DNA of 64,000 nucleotides from Embleya scabrispora DSM 41855 (lineage in GTDB: Bacteria; Actinomycetota; Actinomycetes; Streptomycetales; Streptomycetaceae). The notes below the pieces were generated by a model. The model saw only the letters and a program-made list of their open reading frames with translations. It was not told the origin of the DNA and did not search any database. The DNA lies in the NCBI RefSeq assembly GCF_000372745.1, contig NZ_KB889664.1:366802-430801 (forward strand), written 5' to 3'. The translations under genes and the position numbers were made by a program. Shown here piece by piece: positions 46,760 through 55,462 of this stretch. How positions within the stretch are numbered: position 1 is the stretch's first letter; each line of letters begins with the position of its first letter.

Positions 46760-47482
46760 CTATCGGGGCGTCAACACACAGAATTCGTTGCCGTCGGGAT
46801 CGGCCAGCAGCACCCGGCCGACCTCACCCCGGCCGGTGTCGATTCGAGTCGCCCCAAGGGAAAGCAGACGGTCCACCTCTGCCTGCCAATCACCAGGGAC
46901 GGACGGAGCGAGGTCGAAATGCAGCCGCTCCTTCCCGGTCCTCGGCATCAGCGGTGGACCACCCCAGGTGAACTTCGGGCCGCCGCGCGGAGAGCGGATC
47001 GCGGTCTCCTGGTCCTGATCCCAAACCAACGGCCACTCCATCGCCTTGCTCCAGAAGTAGCCGACTTCCTGTGAGCCGTCGCACGCCAACGCTCCGATGA
47101 AGCCGCAGTCGGCGAGGAAGGTGTTGCCCGGCCCGATGACGCACAACTCGTTGCCCTCGGGGTCGGCCAGCACCACATGACTCTCCTCCGGGCGTTGGCC
47201 GACGTCGATGTGCCGTGCACCGAGTTCCAACGCCCTGGCCACCGTTTGCTGTTGGTCCTCCAGGGATGTACTCGTTAGATCGAAGTGCATCCGGTTCCGG
47301 CCGACCCTTCGCTCCCGGGTCGGAAGAAAACGGATGCGGAACCCGGTGTCGTCACCGGGCAGGAGCGCGACCCCGTCGTCTGGATCATCGACCAATTCCC
47401 AACCCAGGAGCCCGGACCAGAACCGCGCGACATCCAGGGGCCGAATCGCATCGAAGCAGACCGCGAACAGTTGACAAGTCAT
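46760..47482 (-). CDS. VOC-family protein with two glyoxalase-like domains
   Basis: The 240-aa protein has two consecutive vicinal-oxygen-chelate modules: 1-120 (RPLDVARFWSGLLGW, NRMHFDLTS, VVLADPEGNELCVIGPG) and 121-240 (EVGYFWSKAMEWPLVWDQDQ, ERLHFDLAP, VLLADPDGNEFCVLTPR). Each has HFDL and a late Glu, fitting metal ligands. Such proteins often bind drugs or act in detoxification; the ligand is unknown. Start 47482 (MTCQLFAVC) matches the family better than 47503. Confidence 0.85.
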   Translation of the reverse strand: MTCQLFAVCFDAIRPLDVARFWSGLLGWELVDDPDDGVALLPGDDTGFRIRFLPTRERRVGRNRMHFDLTSTSLEDQQQTVARALELGARHIDVGQRPEESHVVLADPEGNELCVIGPGNTFLADCGFIGALACDGSQEVGYFWSKAMEWPLVWDQDQETAIRSPRGGPKFTWGGPPLMPRTGKERLHFDLAPSVPGDWQAEVDRLLSLGATRIDTGRGEVGRVLLADPDGNEFCVLTPR

Positions 47483-47683
47483 TCCTGCGCATCTCCGATC
47501 CACCGACCGCTGCCGACACGGCGCCGTATCGGCACTTCGAACGGAAAGCCTACGGGTGAACCCGTGTCACCCGCAGCGGGCGAATCACCAAGGGGCAGGT
47601 TCGTACGCAGATCCCGGCGTACGCAACGGCGGCCACCGATCGCTCGCCCTGCCGCCCCGCGCACACCATTGCGGCGGGCACGG

Positions 47684-48034
47684 CTATGGACGGACGGTGC
47701 CGGCGCGGACTTCGAGAGGGTCACCGCTGCCCGGGTGCGCCGGCTGCGAGCGGGGGACCGGATCGCCGGCTTCGTCGTCGACCGTGTCGGTCACCGCGCC
47801 CGCCCCCGCGGCGTCGGCGTCCCCCTCTTCCGAACGCGCCCCCGTCGGTTGTTGCGGTCCGGCGTTCGCTCGCGGCGGGGGAGGCAGGACGGCGGGAGCG
47901 AAGTTGGCGAAGGGTTCGGCGGCGGCGATCAGGTCGGCCAGGGCCGGTGAGGTCGCGGCGTCGGGATGGTCGGCGAGTGCCCGGCGGGCGGCCGTGACCG
48001 CCGCGCGCAGTTCCTCGTGACGGGTGGTGGGCAT
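47684..48034 (-). CDS. Small hypothetical protein
   Basis: The 116-aa frame has a helical first half (HEELRAAVTAARRALADHPD, then ALADLIAAAEPFANF) and a disordered Pro/Ala/Asp tail. ATG 48034 follows AAGGAACC. I recognise no family. The flanking gaps 47483-47683 and 48035-48324 show nothing else. Confidence 0.45.
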   Translation of the reverse strand: MPTTRHEELRAAVTAARRALADHPDAATSPALADLIAAAEPFANFAPAVLPPPPRANAGPQQPTGARSEEGDADAAGAGAVTDTVDDEAGDPVPRSQPAHPGSGDPLEVRAGTVRP

Positions 48035-48324
48035 CGGCGGGTTCCTTGTCCGGGTCGGTGTCGGTCCGGGGCCGTGCCCGACCGCGGGGGTGTCCGGGGC
48101 CTACCCCCGTGCCGAGGCACGGAAGCGGGAGCCGCGTCGTGCCCGGTGCCGGACACGGCCGACGATAGGGCCCGTGGCACCGCATGGCGACCGGCGCGCG
48201 GGGCGCGGACGCTGCCGGGAGTGGTGGCGCCGGCGTGCGATCGGTCACCGAGTTCGGTCCGATGCCACCCAAACGCACCGGGCGCGGGGTGCCGAAACGG
48301 CACCCCGCGCCATGCCGGGGAGGT

Positions 48325-49353
48325 TCATCCGTCGAGGAAGCGCAGCAACTCCGCGGTGACGAACCCGGGGTTCTCCTCGACCAGCCAGTGCCCCGCGTTC
48401 GGCACGTCCACCGCGCGCACGATGTTGGTCATCCGCGGGGCCGCGGTGGCCCGGATCGGGTCGAGCTGCCCCTGGGCGGTCAGGAGCAGGGTCGGGACAC
48501 GTGTCGGCGCTGCCGCCACGGTGTCGCGGACGTCCTTGTCGAGGGCGCGGTAGAGCTCGAAGCCGCCGGACAGGACCTCGGGCCGGCGGTAGGTCCGGGT
48601 GTACTCGTCGATCTCCGCGTCGGTGAACGGGGATCGCTCCGACGTGCCGCCGAACGCCGGGCCGCCGAACGAGACTTGCGGATAGAACAGTGCCAGGTAG
48701 TCGCGAACGTCGTCACCGACCACCGTCTCGGGGACCCGGCGCTGGGAGTGGAAGGCGATGTGCCAGCTGAGCGAGCGGTAGGTGGGTGCGTCGATCGCGG
48801 GTCCGGGCAACGGCAGGTCGAGGTAGCCCAGGCGCGCGGTGTCCGCGGGGAACCGGGTGGCGTATTGGAACGCCACCGCGGCGCCGAAGTCGTGCCCGAC
48901 GACGCGGGCGTCGCGCAGCCCGAGTCGATCGGCGATCAGGGTGTGCACGTACCGCGCCAGGGTGGCTTTGTCGTAACCGGTCGGGGAGCCGGAGCTGTCG
49001 CCCAGCCCGGGGAGGTCGACCGCGTACACGGTGTGGTGCTCGGCCAGGGCCGGCATGATCGGCCACCAGCCGAACCAGGTCTGCGGCCAGCCGTGGATCA
49101 GCACCACCGGCGGCCCGCTTCCGCCGGTCACGTAGTGCATTCGCACGCCGTCGACGTTTTTGAACTCGTGCCGGAAGGTGTTCTTGAACTTCGGGTCGTC
49201 CCGGGTGGCGGCGGTGTAGGCGGGCGCGTCCTCGGCGGCCGGTGTGCCGCAGGCGGCGGCGCAGACGGTCAGCAGGAGGGTGAGCGTGACGGCCACCACC
49301 GTCCGTGCGGATCGCAGGGAGCGGCGTGGCGACGGCCGTGGTGCGGGGATCAT
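48325..49353 (-). CDS. Exported epoxide-hydrolase-like alpha/beta hydrolase
   Basis: The 342-aa protein has a signal sequence ending CAAACGT near residue 36, compatible with a lipoprotein. The hydrolase fold contains HGWPQTWFGWW (oxyanion), VVGHDFGAAVAFQYA with Asp as the nucleophile, as in epoxide hydrolases and haloalkane dehalogenases, and a late His in VPNAGHWLVEENP. It probably acts outside the membrane on a small epoxide or ester. ATG 49353 follows AGGAACAG. Confidence 0.88.
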   Translation of the reverse strand: MIPAPRPSPRRSLRSARTVVAVTLTLLLTVCAAACGTPAAEDAPAYTAATRDDPKFKNTFRHEFKNVDGVRMHYVTGGSGPPVVLIHGWPQTWFGWWPIMPALAEHHTVYAVDLPGLGDSSGSPTGYDKATLARYVHTLIADRLGLRDARVVGHDFGAAVAFQYATRFPADTARLGYLDLPLPGPAIDAPTYRSLSWHIAFHSQRRVPETVVGDDVRDYLALFYPQVSFGGPAFGGTSERSPFTDAEIDEYTRTYRRPEVLSGGFELYRALDKDVRDTVAAAPTRVPTLLLTAQGQLDPIRATAAPRMTNIVRAVDVPNAGHWLVEENPGFVTAELLRFLDG

Positions 49354-49418
49354 CTGTTCCTGTTCCTGGAGAAGGTGGGGGAGCCGGCGCCGGGTCGCGC
49401 CGACGATCCGCTCGCGTG

Positions 49419-50045
49419 TCAGGCGGTGCGGCGGATGAGCAGGACGTGGTCGGTGACCTCGGCGGTGCGCCCGCCCGGTCCGGTCGCGATCCGGCGGGGT
49501 GCGTCGGCCCGCTCGACCGTCCACGCCGCCGGATCCAGGTCGATCTCCGCGGCGACCTCCAGCGGGGTCGGGTACCGGACGCCCGGATCCTGGTTCCACG
49601 ACCACGGCGCGGTCGAGCCGTGGTCGACGACCAGCAGCCGCCCGCCCAGGCGCAGCGCGTACGCGGCGACGCGCAGGATGGTCGACCTGTCCGACTCGAC
49701 GGGGGTGTGCAGGTAGTGGGCGCAGATCAGGTCGAACCGGCCCGGCGGGAACGATTCCCACAGGTCGTGCCGCCGGGCACCGACCCGGTCGCCCAGGCCG
49801 CGTGAACGGGCAAGGTCGGCGAGGCGCTCGACCGCCACGGCCGAGACGTCGACGGCGGTGACGTGCCACCCCCGGCGGGCGAGCCACAGCGCGTCGCCGC
49901 CGTCACCGCATCCGAGGTCGAGCACCTCGCCGGGCGGCAGGCTCGCGACCGTCTCGGTGAGGCGGTCGTTCGGCCGCGGGTCGGTGGCTGCCGGTCGGGC
50001 CGCGTAGACGCCGTCCCAGAACGCGAACGCATCGTTGGTATGCAT
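49419..50045 (-). CDS. Class I SAM-dependent methyltransferase
   Basis: The 208-aa protein has motif I, VLDLGCGDGGDALWLARRGW, followed by VTAVDVSAVAVERLADLARS and FDLICAHYLHTP. It is of the methyltransferase/thiol S-methyltransferase-like type. ATG 50045 follows GGAAGGAG. It is divergent from the XRE-cupin regulator with about 87 bp between starts, an arrangement implying control by that regulator. The substrate is unknown. Confidence 0.9.
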   Translation of the reverse strand: MHTNDAFAFWDGVYAARPAATDPRPNDRLTETVASLPPGEVLDLGCGDGGDALWLARRGWHVTAVDVSAVAVERLADLARSRGLGDRVGARRHDLWESFPPGRFDLICAHYLHTPVESDRSTILRVAAYALRLGGRLLVVDHGSTAPWSWNQDPGVRYPTPLEVAAEIDLDPAAWTVERADAPRRIATGPGGRTAEVTDHVLLIRRTA

Positions 50046-50107
50046 CGAAACTCCTTCCGTGGGAATGCGCTCAGTCTTCGCGGACGCCCCACGACCTGGC
50101 ACGAAAA

Positions 50108-50124
50108 CTTGCGGTTCTGGCAAG
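50108..50124. promoter_or_regulatory. Candidate XRE operator
   Basis: The inverted repeat CTTGC-GGTTCTG-GCAAG lies 8 bp before the GTG start of the XRE-cupin gene and within the divergent gap. Its place next to the start suggests autorepression and a short or leaderless transcript. Confidence 0.5.
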
Positions 50125-50132
50125 ATCGGCTC

Positions 50133-50738
50133 GTGGATATCGAAACGGAAGACGTGCTCGACGCGGTGGGACCGCGGCTGCGTGCGCTGCGCCGCGACCG
50201 CGGCATCACCCTCGCCGATCTCGCGGCGACGACCGGGGTGTCGGAGAGCACCCTGTCCCGGCTGGAGAGCGGGCAGCGCCGGGCGACCCTGGAGTTGTTG
50301 CTGCCGCTGGCCCGGACCTACGACGTTCCGTTGGACGACCTCGTCGGTGCCCCGCGCACCGGCGATCCCCGGATCCACCTGAAGCCGATTCGGCGGTTCG
50401 GGATGGTCTTCGTTCCGCTGTCCCGGCGGCCGGGCGGTACCCAGTCGTTCAAGATGGTCATCCCCGCTCGGCCGAAACCGCTCGAACCGACCCCGCAGAC
50501 GCACGAGGGCTTCGAATGGCTGTACGTGCTCAACGGCCGCCTGCGGCTGGTGCTCGGCGAGCGCGACCTGACGTTGTCGCCCGGTGAGGCGGCCGAGTTC
50601 GACACGTCCGTGCCGCACTGGCTGGGCAGCGCCGACGGCGGCGCGGTCGAACTTCTCATTCTGTTCGGCCTGCAGGGGATACGTGCGCACGTGCGCACCG
50701 GCTCCCATCGGTCGTCCGACGGCGAGAGCCGGCGATGA
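50133..50738 (+). CDS. XRE-family regulator with cupin sensor domain
   Basis: The 201-aa protein has an N-terminal XRE helix-turn-helix (residues 12-65: LRALRRDRGITLADLAATTG, VSESTLSRLESGQRR) and a C-terminal cupin (THEGFEWLYVLNGRLRLVLG, LSPGEAAEFDTSVPHW) for ligand sensing. GTG 50133 is chosen by the HTH alignment; upstream there is no ribosome site but an inverted repeat, so it may be leaderless. The divergent methyltransferase is the probable target. Confidence 0.9.
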   Translation: MDIETEDVLDAVGPRLRALRRDRGITLADLAATTGVSESTLSRLESGQRRATLELLLPLARTYDVPLDDLVGAPRTGDPRIHLKPIRRFGMVFVPLSRRPGGTQSFKMVIPARPKPLEPTPQTHEGFEWLYVLNGRLRLVLGERDLTLSPGEAAEFDTSVPHWLGSADGGAVELLILFGLQGIRAHVRTGSHRSSDGESRR

Positions 50739-50838
50739 ACTCGGCGATATGGCGGTGTGAGACCCCCGCGGTCCGTGCGGACGTCGCGCCACCGAGTGCC
50801 GGTGAGCACCGGCGAGCGTCGTCGATATCGTGCGTCAC

Positions 50839-51636
50839 ATGATCAACTCACCTGCAGGACGAGACGATGCCGAAGTCGCGATAGCCGCGGCGAGCGCCGG
50901 CGCGGACGTGGTACGCGAGATGTACGGGCGACGATTGGCCCGTATCGACAAGGGCGGAGGGGACTTCGCGACCGCCGCCGACGTCGAGGCGGAGAAGACG
51001 ATCCTCGGTGTCATCGGCGCGGCCCGACCCGAAGACGCGGTGCTCGGCGAGGAGGGCGGCCGGCGGGGTGCCACCGGGGCCGCGCGCCAGTGGCTGGTGG
51101 ATCCCCTGTGCGGGACGCTGAACTACGCCGTCGGCAACATGGTGGTGGCCGTGAACGTGGCGTTGCGCGAGGGGGCGGCGGCGGTGGCCGACCCGTTCGC
51201 CGGCGAGGTCTTCTGCACCGACGGCGAGACCGCGTGGGTGCGGCGCGACGGCGTGGACGCGCCGCTGGTACCCACGTCCGCCACACGGCTGGTGGATGTC
51301 AACCTGGATCCGCCGTTCCCGAGCGCGCCGGGCGTGCGGGCCGTGGACCTGCTGGCCCATCCCGGTTTCGTCGAGCGGTTCCGGCCGCGGGTGGTGTCCT
51401 CGACGCTGGCGTTGGCCTGGGTCGCGGCCGGCAGGCGCGCCGCGTACGTGACCGACGGCGGCGACCTTTCGGGGAGCGTGCACTTCGCCGCCGGGATCGC
51501 CCTGTGCCGGGCGGCCGGTTGTGTGCTCACCGGGATCGACGGCGCCCCGATCGGAGGGTCGGCCCGCGGACTGGTCGTGGCCGCCGACGCCGAAACCCAC
51601 GCGCTGCTGATGTCGATGATTCACCACCGAGGCTGA
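50839..51636 (+). CDS. Inositol-monophosphatase-like protein with altered metal motif
   Basis: The 265-aa protein follows the IMPase fold: KGGGDFATAADVEAEKTILG, LGEEGG at 69-74 and QWLVDPLCGTLNYAVGN at 84-100. The family motif is DPxDGT; here the second Asp is Cys (C91), removing a metal ligand. This may be a natural branch with a different substrate or a non-catalytic member. The later motif (WVAAGRRAAYVTDGGDLSGS) is present. ATG 50839 or GTG 50830 could be the start; neither has a clear ribosome site. Confidence 0.82.
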   Translation: MINSPAGRDDAEVAIAAASAGADVVREMYGRRLARIDKGGGDFATAADVEAEKTILGVIGAARPEDAVLGEEGGRRGATGAARQWLVDPLCGTLNYAVGNMVVAVNVALREGAAAVADPFAGEVFCTDGETAWVRRDGVDAPLVPTSATRLVDVNLDPPFPSAPGVRAVDLLAHPGFVERFRPRVVSSTLALAWVAAGRRAAYVTDGGDLSGSVHFAAGIALCRAAGCVLTGIDGAPIGGSARGLVVAADAETHALLMSMIHHRG

Positions 51637-51681
51637 AACCCGGTCGGGACGGGGCGCACCGGGCGGGTTCAGCCGAGGTGG

Positions 51682-51942
51682 ATGAGAAACCAAGGGACGT
51701 CCGACGCACCGGTGACACGCAGGGGGGCAGGAGCGGTCGACGGTGCCTCGGAGGGGCACACGGCCTTGGTGGAGCGTCGATTCGCCCGGTTCGCGGTCGG
51801 CCCCGGACGGGATCTCGCGCTGCCGGGCGCCGGTGCCACCGGCGTGCGATGGCGGGCACTGGCCGCGCTCGCCGAGGAGGACCTCGCGCTCGGCCGACTG
51901 GCCGAGGGGCACGCGGACGCGCTCGCGATCATCGCCGAGGTC
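51682..51942 (+). pseudogene. Acyl-CoA dehydrogenase-like N-terminal remnant
   Basis: The frame reads GRDLALPGAGATGVRWRALA, then LAEEDLALGRLAEGHADALA. This matches the start of acyl-CoA dehydrogenases that sit in a known actinomycete cluster with PIG-L deacetylase, NodS-like methyltransferase and glycosyltransferase genes. It breaks off at about residue 87, and nothing of the FAD-binding body remains. Confidence 0.6.
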
Positions 51943-51967
51943 AAAGATCCTTCGAGGTGCTGTTCCG

Positions 51968-52290
51968 GTGAGTCGCTTACTGCCCTCGCACCGCCGCTTC
52001 GAGGACATGTACGCGCACTCCGCGGACCCTTGGCAGTTGGGCGAACGCGCCTACGACCGCCGCAAGTACGCGTTCACGCCGGCCTCCCTGTCCCAGGAGC
52101 GCTATCGCAGCGCATTCGAACCCGCCTGCTCGGTCGGGGTGTTGACCGCGGCACCGGCGCCGCGCTGCGACCGCTTGCTCGCCTGCGACCTGGTGTCGGT
52201 CGCCGTGGAGCAGTTCTGTTGGACGTCCTCATCCGCGCGGACGGCCCCGCCGCCGCGCTGTCGCCCGCGGCTCGCGAGGGACTGCGTTGA
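51968..52290 (+). pseudogene. NodS-like SAM methyltransferase remnant
   Basis: From GTG 51968 the frame reads HRRFEDMYAHSADPWQLGER, YDRRKYAFTPASLSQERYRS and FEPACSVGVLTAAPAPRCDR, the N-terminus and motif I region of NodS-type methyltransferases. After about residue 80 (LLACDLVSVAVEQ) the sequence jumps to an unrelated frame ending at 52290. Most of the fold is deleted. Confidence 0.68.
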
Positions 52291-52630
52291 GCGCCCGCCG
52301 GACGGGTCGACCGGTGCGCGCGGTGGCCGTGGTCGTACCGGCGCGCGACGAGGAGGCTGAACTCCTTGGCTGCCTGGCCGCGTTGCGCGTCGCGCGGGTG
52401 CGCCTGGCGACCCGGGGGGTGGCCGCGACCGTCGTGGTCACCGCCGATCGGTGTCAGGACCGTACCGCCGAGATCGCCCGCGCCTTCGGTGCCCGGGTGG
52501 TCGAATCGGACGCGGGCGCCGTGGGCGCGGCCCGGGCGGCCCGCGGTGTTGGCCGAGGATCGGGGCGCCCCCGAGGACCTGTGGCTGATGAGTACCGACG
52601 CGGACAGCCGGGCGCCCTCGGCCCGCCTGG
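52287..52630 (+). pseudogene. Glycosyltransferase family 2 remnant, frameshifted
   Basis: TTG 52287 overlaps the previous stop. The frame reads VRAVAVVVPARDEEAELLG, then VVVTADRCQDRTAEIARAFG, the nucleotide-sugar-binding start of a GT-A enzyme. Near 52545 the frame shifts, and the neighbour continues with VLAEDRGAPEDLWLMSTDAD, which holds the D-x-D motif of the fold. It ends soon after. Confidence 0.65.
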
Positions 52631-52666
52631 ACTGTCGGGCGCCTGCGGGCTTCGGCCACGACCTGC

Positions 52667-53500
52667 GTGCACCGCCGCCCCGCCCCGGCCGACCTCGACT
52701 CCTATGCGCGACAGCACCCGAACTGGCAACGCTGCGGCGCCGACACGCCGGCCTCCTTCGAGTGCGCCACCGTCGAGGTGCCGCTGGACTACCGCGATCC
52801 CGCCGGTCGCGGCATCGACGTGGCGATCTCCCGGATCAAGGCGGCGAACCCCGCCAAGCGGCACGGCGTCCTGCTGCTCAACCCCGGCGGTCCGGGCGGT
52901 CCCGGGCTCGGCCTGCCGTGGGAACTGGAAGCCCAGTTGCCGCAGGACGTGAAGGATCGCTACGACCGCATCGGCTTCGATCCGCGCGGCGTCGGCCGCA
53001 GCACCCCGGTGAACTGCGACCTCACCCGCGAGGAACAGCGCGCGTTCCGGCCCGCGCCCGTACCTTCGACGCCAACGTCGTCTGGGCCCGGACGGTCGCC
53101 GACAAGTGCCGTGCGCACACGGGCGATCTGCTCCCGCACATCACCACCCACAACACCGCCCGGGACATGGACGTGGTGCGCACGATCCTGGGCGAGCGCA
53201 AGATCTCCTATCTGGGCCTGTCGTACGGAACCGCACTCGGCGCGGTCTACACGCAGATGTTCCCCACCCGCGCCGACCGGTTCGTGCTGGACAGCGCGGT
53301 CGATCCCAAGCGCATGTGGCGCGGAATGATCCAGGTCTGGGGCTCGGAGACGGAGCCGGCGTTCCAGCGGTGGGCAGCGTGGACTGCCGAGCGCTCGGCC
53401 ACCCATCACCTGGGGGAGACTCCGTACGAGGTTGCCGAGACGTTCCGGAACCTGGTCGACCGCGCCGACCGCGACCCGGCAGGCTGCCCCTCCGGGCGGG
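52667..53500 (+). pseudogene. TAP-type alpha/beta hydrolase remnant, frameshifted
   Basis: The first frame gives DLDSYARQHPNWQRCG, FECATVEVPLDYRDPAGRGI, LLLNPGGPGGPGLGLPWELE and YDRIGFDPRGVGRSTPVNCD. At about 53065 one base is lost, and the next frame continues TFDANVVWARTVADKCRAHT and LGERKISYLGLSYGTALGAV with the nucleophile elbow. It fades out near 53500, before the TAP-like C-terminal domain. The N-terminal signal sequence is also missing. The intact family consists of secreted tripeptidyl aminopeptidases. Confidence 0.75.
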
Positions 53501-53513
53501 CGGTACGAGCGGG

Positions 53514-53642
53514 TCAGTGGCGGCCGTGGGCGCTGTCCGATGCCCCGCCGAAGAGTCGGGCAACAGCGCGGAAGGGGAGGGTGACCACGGTGGCGATGGC
53601 GCTGCCCACGCTCCGCAAGACATCGGCTATTGCCTTGAACAT
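53514..53642 (-). CDS. 42-aa small conserved-looking protein
   Basis: The 42-residue frame starts at ATG 53642 after GGAGG (8 bases) and reads MFKAIADVLRSVGSAIATVV, then TLPFRAVARLFGGASDSAHG. It is an amphipathic or membrane-surface helix with a Gly/Ser tail. I know near-identical short proteins from many Streptomyces genomes, with no assigned function. It is intact although it abuts the decayed hydrolase. Confidence 0.65.
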   Translation of the reverse strand: MFKAIADVLRSVGSAIATVVTLPFRAVARLFGGASDSAHGRH

Positions 53643-53909
53643 CAGTGGTACCTCCGACCTGTCTGCGGCGGACAACCGATGGCCGCCGCGCACTGCCCCG
53701 TAGGGTGCGTCTGCCCGATGGGGGGTAGAGAAAACCGGCTCGATTCCGTGGCCCGAACCCCTGGCGCACCCCTCGGCCCGACCGCACCAGGCACACCGCT
53801 TCGTCGACCCTGCCGCCCCCGTACGCGCACTGATGTCGCCCACCGGCAACCGTTGCTCCCGGGATCCGATATTTTCGGCAGGTGCGTCCGACGAACGAAG
53901 GACACAGAG

Positions 53910-54251
53910 ATGAGCGTTGACTACGACGACGGTGTGCTCCGCGTCGAACGGATCTCGCCCCCGCCCGGGATCCGGCTGACCGGTGAGGTCGATCTCGACA
54001 ACTGCGCGCACGTGCGTTCCGCGTTGGACTCGCAGTCCGATGCCGGGCCGGGGGATCTCCTGGTCGACGTGTCGTCGCTGGGGTTCATCGACGTCGCCGG
54101 CGTGCGGATTCTTGTGGAGACGGCTCGCGGAATGGAACAGGGGCGACGCCTGGTCCTGCGTCGGGCCTCCGAGGACCTGTGCGATCTGGTGGAAATGGCA
54201 GGATGGGATCGGGTGCCCGGCCTGACAGTGGAGAGGGTGACAACCGGATGA
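53910..54251 (+). CDS. STAS-domain protein paired with an anti-sigma-type kinase
   Basis: The 113-aa STAS protein reads GIRLTGEVDLDNCAHVRSAL, then LVDVSSLGFIDVAGVRILVE. The phosphorylatable Ser of the usual D-S-S-G motif is Ala (DVAG), so it cannot be switched by phosphorylation there. ATG 53910 follows AAGGA. Its stop overlaps the next start (ATGA). It probably works with the MEDS/HATPase protein as a binding partner. Confidence 0.85.
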   Translation: MSVDYDDGVLRVERISPPPGIRLTGEVDLDNCAHVRSALDSQSDAGPGDLLVDVSSLGFIDVAGVRILVETARGMEQGRRLVLRRASEDLCDLVEMAGWDRVPGLTVERVTTG

Positions 54252-55171
54252 ACACGGCAACGACGTTCCGCCACGACGCCCTCCTTTATGCGGGCTTGGA
54301 CGACTTCGTCAAGCGCACCGCAGGCTTCGTCCGCGAGGGTCTGGTCGCCGACGAGGCTGTGGCCGTCGCGGTGATCCAACCTCGCGCGGGCGCCCTGCGC
54401 GAAGAACTCGCCGCCGACGCCGCTCACGTCACCTGGATCGACATGGAACGGGTCGGTCGCAATCCGGCCCGCATCATTCCCGCCTGGGCGCAGTGGACCC
54501 AGGAGCAGGGCACGCGCGTCTTTCGCGGTATCGGCGAGCCGATCTGGGCCGGCCGCGACGACGCCGAACTCGTCGAGTGTCGCCATCACGAGACCCTGCT
54601 CAACCTGGCTTTCGACGGCGTGCCCTGGCAACTCCTGTGCCCCTACGACACCACCACCCTCGATGCGGGCACCATCGACGCGGTTCGCCATTCCCATCCT
54701 CAGGTCTTGCACGGTGCGGCCCGCATCGATCACCCACACCCGGAGCCCGACCACTTCGCGGCCACCCTGCTCGGCCCCGCCCTACCGCCCGCGCCCGACC
54801 ACGCCGAGCACCTGGCGTTCCGTTCGGGCGAACTCGCCGGTGTGCGAGCGCTGGTACGTAGGGTCCTGTCGGATGTGGCCCGTGCGCAGACCAACCACGC
54901 CCTCCTGGCGATCAGCGAGATCGCCGGCAACAGCGTGGCGCACGGCGGGGGCGCGGGCACGATCAGCCTGTGGCGGCAGGATTCGTACCTCGTCTGCGAG
55001 ATCCGGGACGCGGGCCGGGTGGTCGACCCGCTCGCCGGGCGCCATCGGCCCACGCCGGACCAGGACGGCGGCCGCGGATTGTGGATCGCCAACCAGATCT
55101 GCGACCTGGTCCAGATCCGATCGACCGAAACGGGAACGGTCGTCCGGCTGCGTGTCGACGTGGCTTCGTAG
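54248..55171 (+). CDS. MEDS-domain / HATPase anti-sigma factor-like sensor
   Basis: The 307-aa protein has an N-terminal MEDS sensory domain (about 8-170: FRHDALLYAGLDDFVKRTAG, WIDMERVGRNPARIIPAW, RGIGEPIWAGR) and a C-terminal RsbW-like GHKL ATPase (NHALLAISEIAGNSVAHGGG, VCEIRDAGRVVDPLAGR, GGRGLWIANQICDLVQIR). This RsbA-like form joins methanogen/methylotroph-type sensing with sigma-factor control. It is translationally coupled to the STAS gene. Confidence 0.88.
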   Translation: MNTATTFRHDALLYAGLDDFVKRTAGFVREGLVADEAVAVAVIQPRAGALREELAADAAHVTWIDMERVGRNPARIIPAWAQWTQEQGTRVFRGIGEPIWAGRDDAELVECRHHETLLNLAFDGVPWQLLCPYDTTTLDAGTIDAVRHSHPQVLHGAARIDHPHPEPDHFAATLLGPALPPAPDHAEHLAFRSGELAGVRALVRRVLSDVARAQTNHALLAISEIAGNSVAHGGGAGTISLWRQDSYLVCEIRDAGRVVDPLAGRHRPTPDQDGGRGLWIANQICDLVQIRSTETGTVVRLRVDVAS

Positions 55172-55462
55172 CCGGCCGGACTCGCGCCCGCGGACGCGAT
55201 GCGCTCCTCGGCCTCCGCACGGTCGAGGGGCGATCACCGGGCCCCGGCTGTTCGCCGCCCGCCTGGCGTCCCGGCTGCGCCTCATCTGCGCGTCTTCGCC
55301 GCGCTGCGGCAGACGGACCGGCCCGGCAGCACCGCGATCGATCCGAACTGCGCTGCCTCGCCGACGGGTTGGGCAAGGAGCGGAAGGCGGTCCGGAGACT
55401 TTGGGCGTTTTGATCGCGCGGATCGTTCAGGCGAGGATCGGCGACGTCAGGGCCCCGACCGG

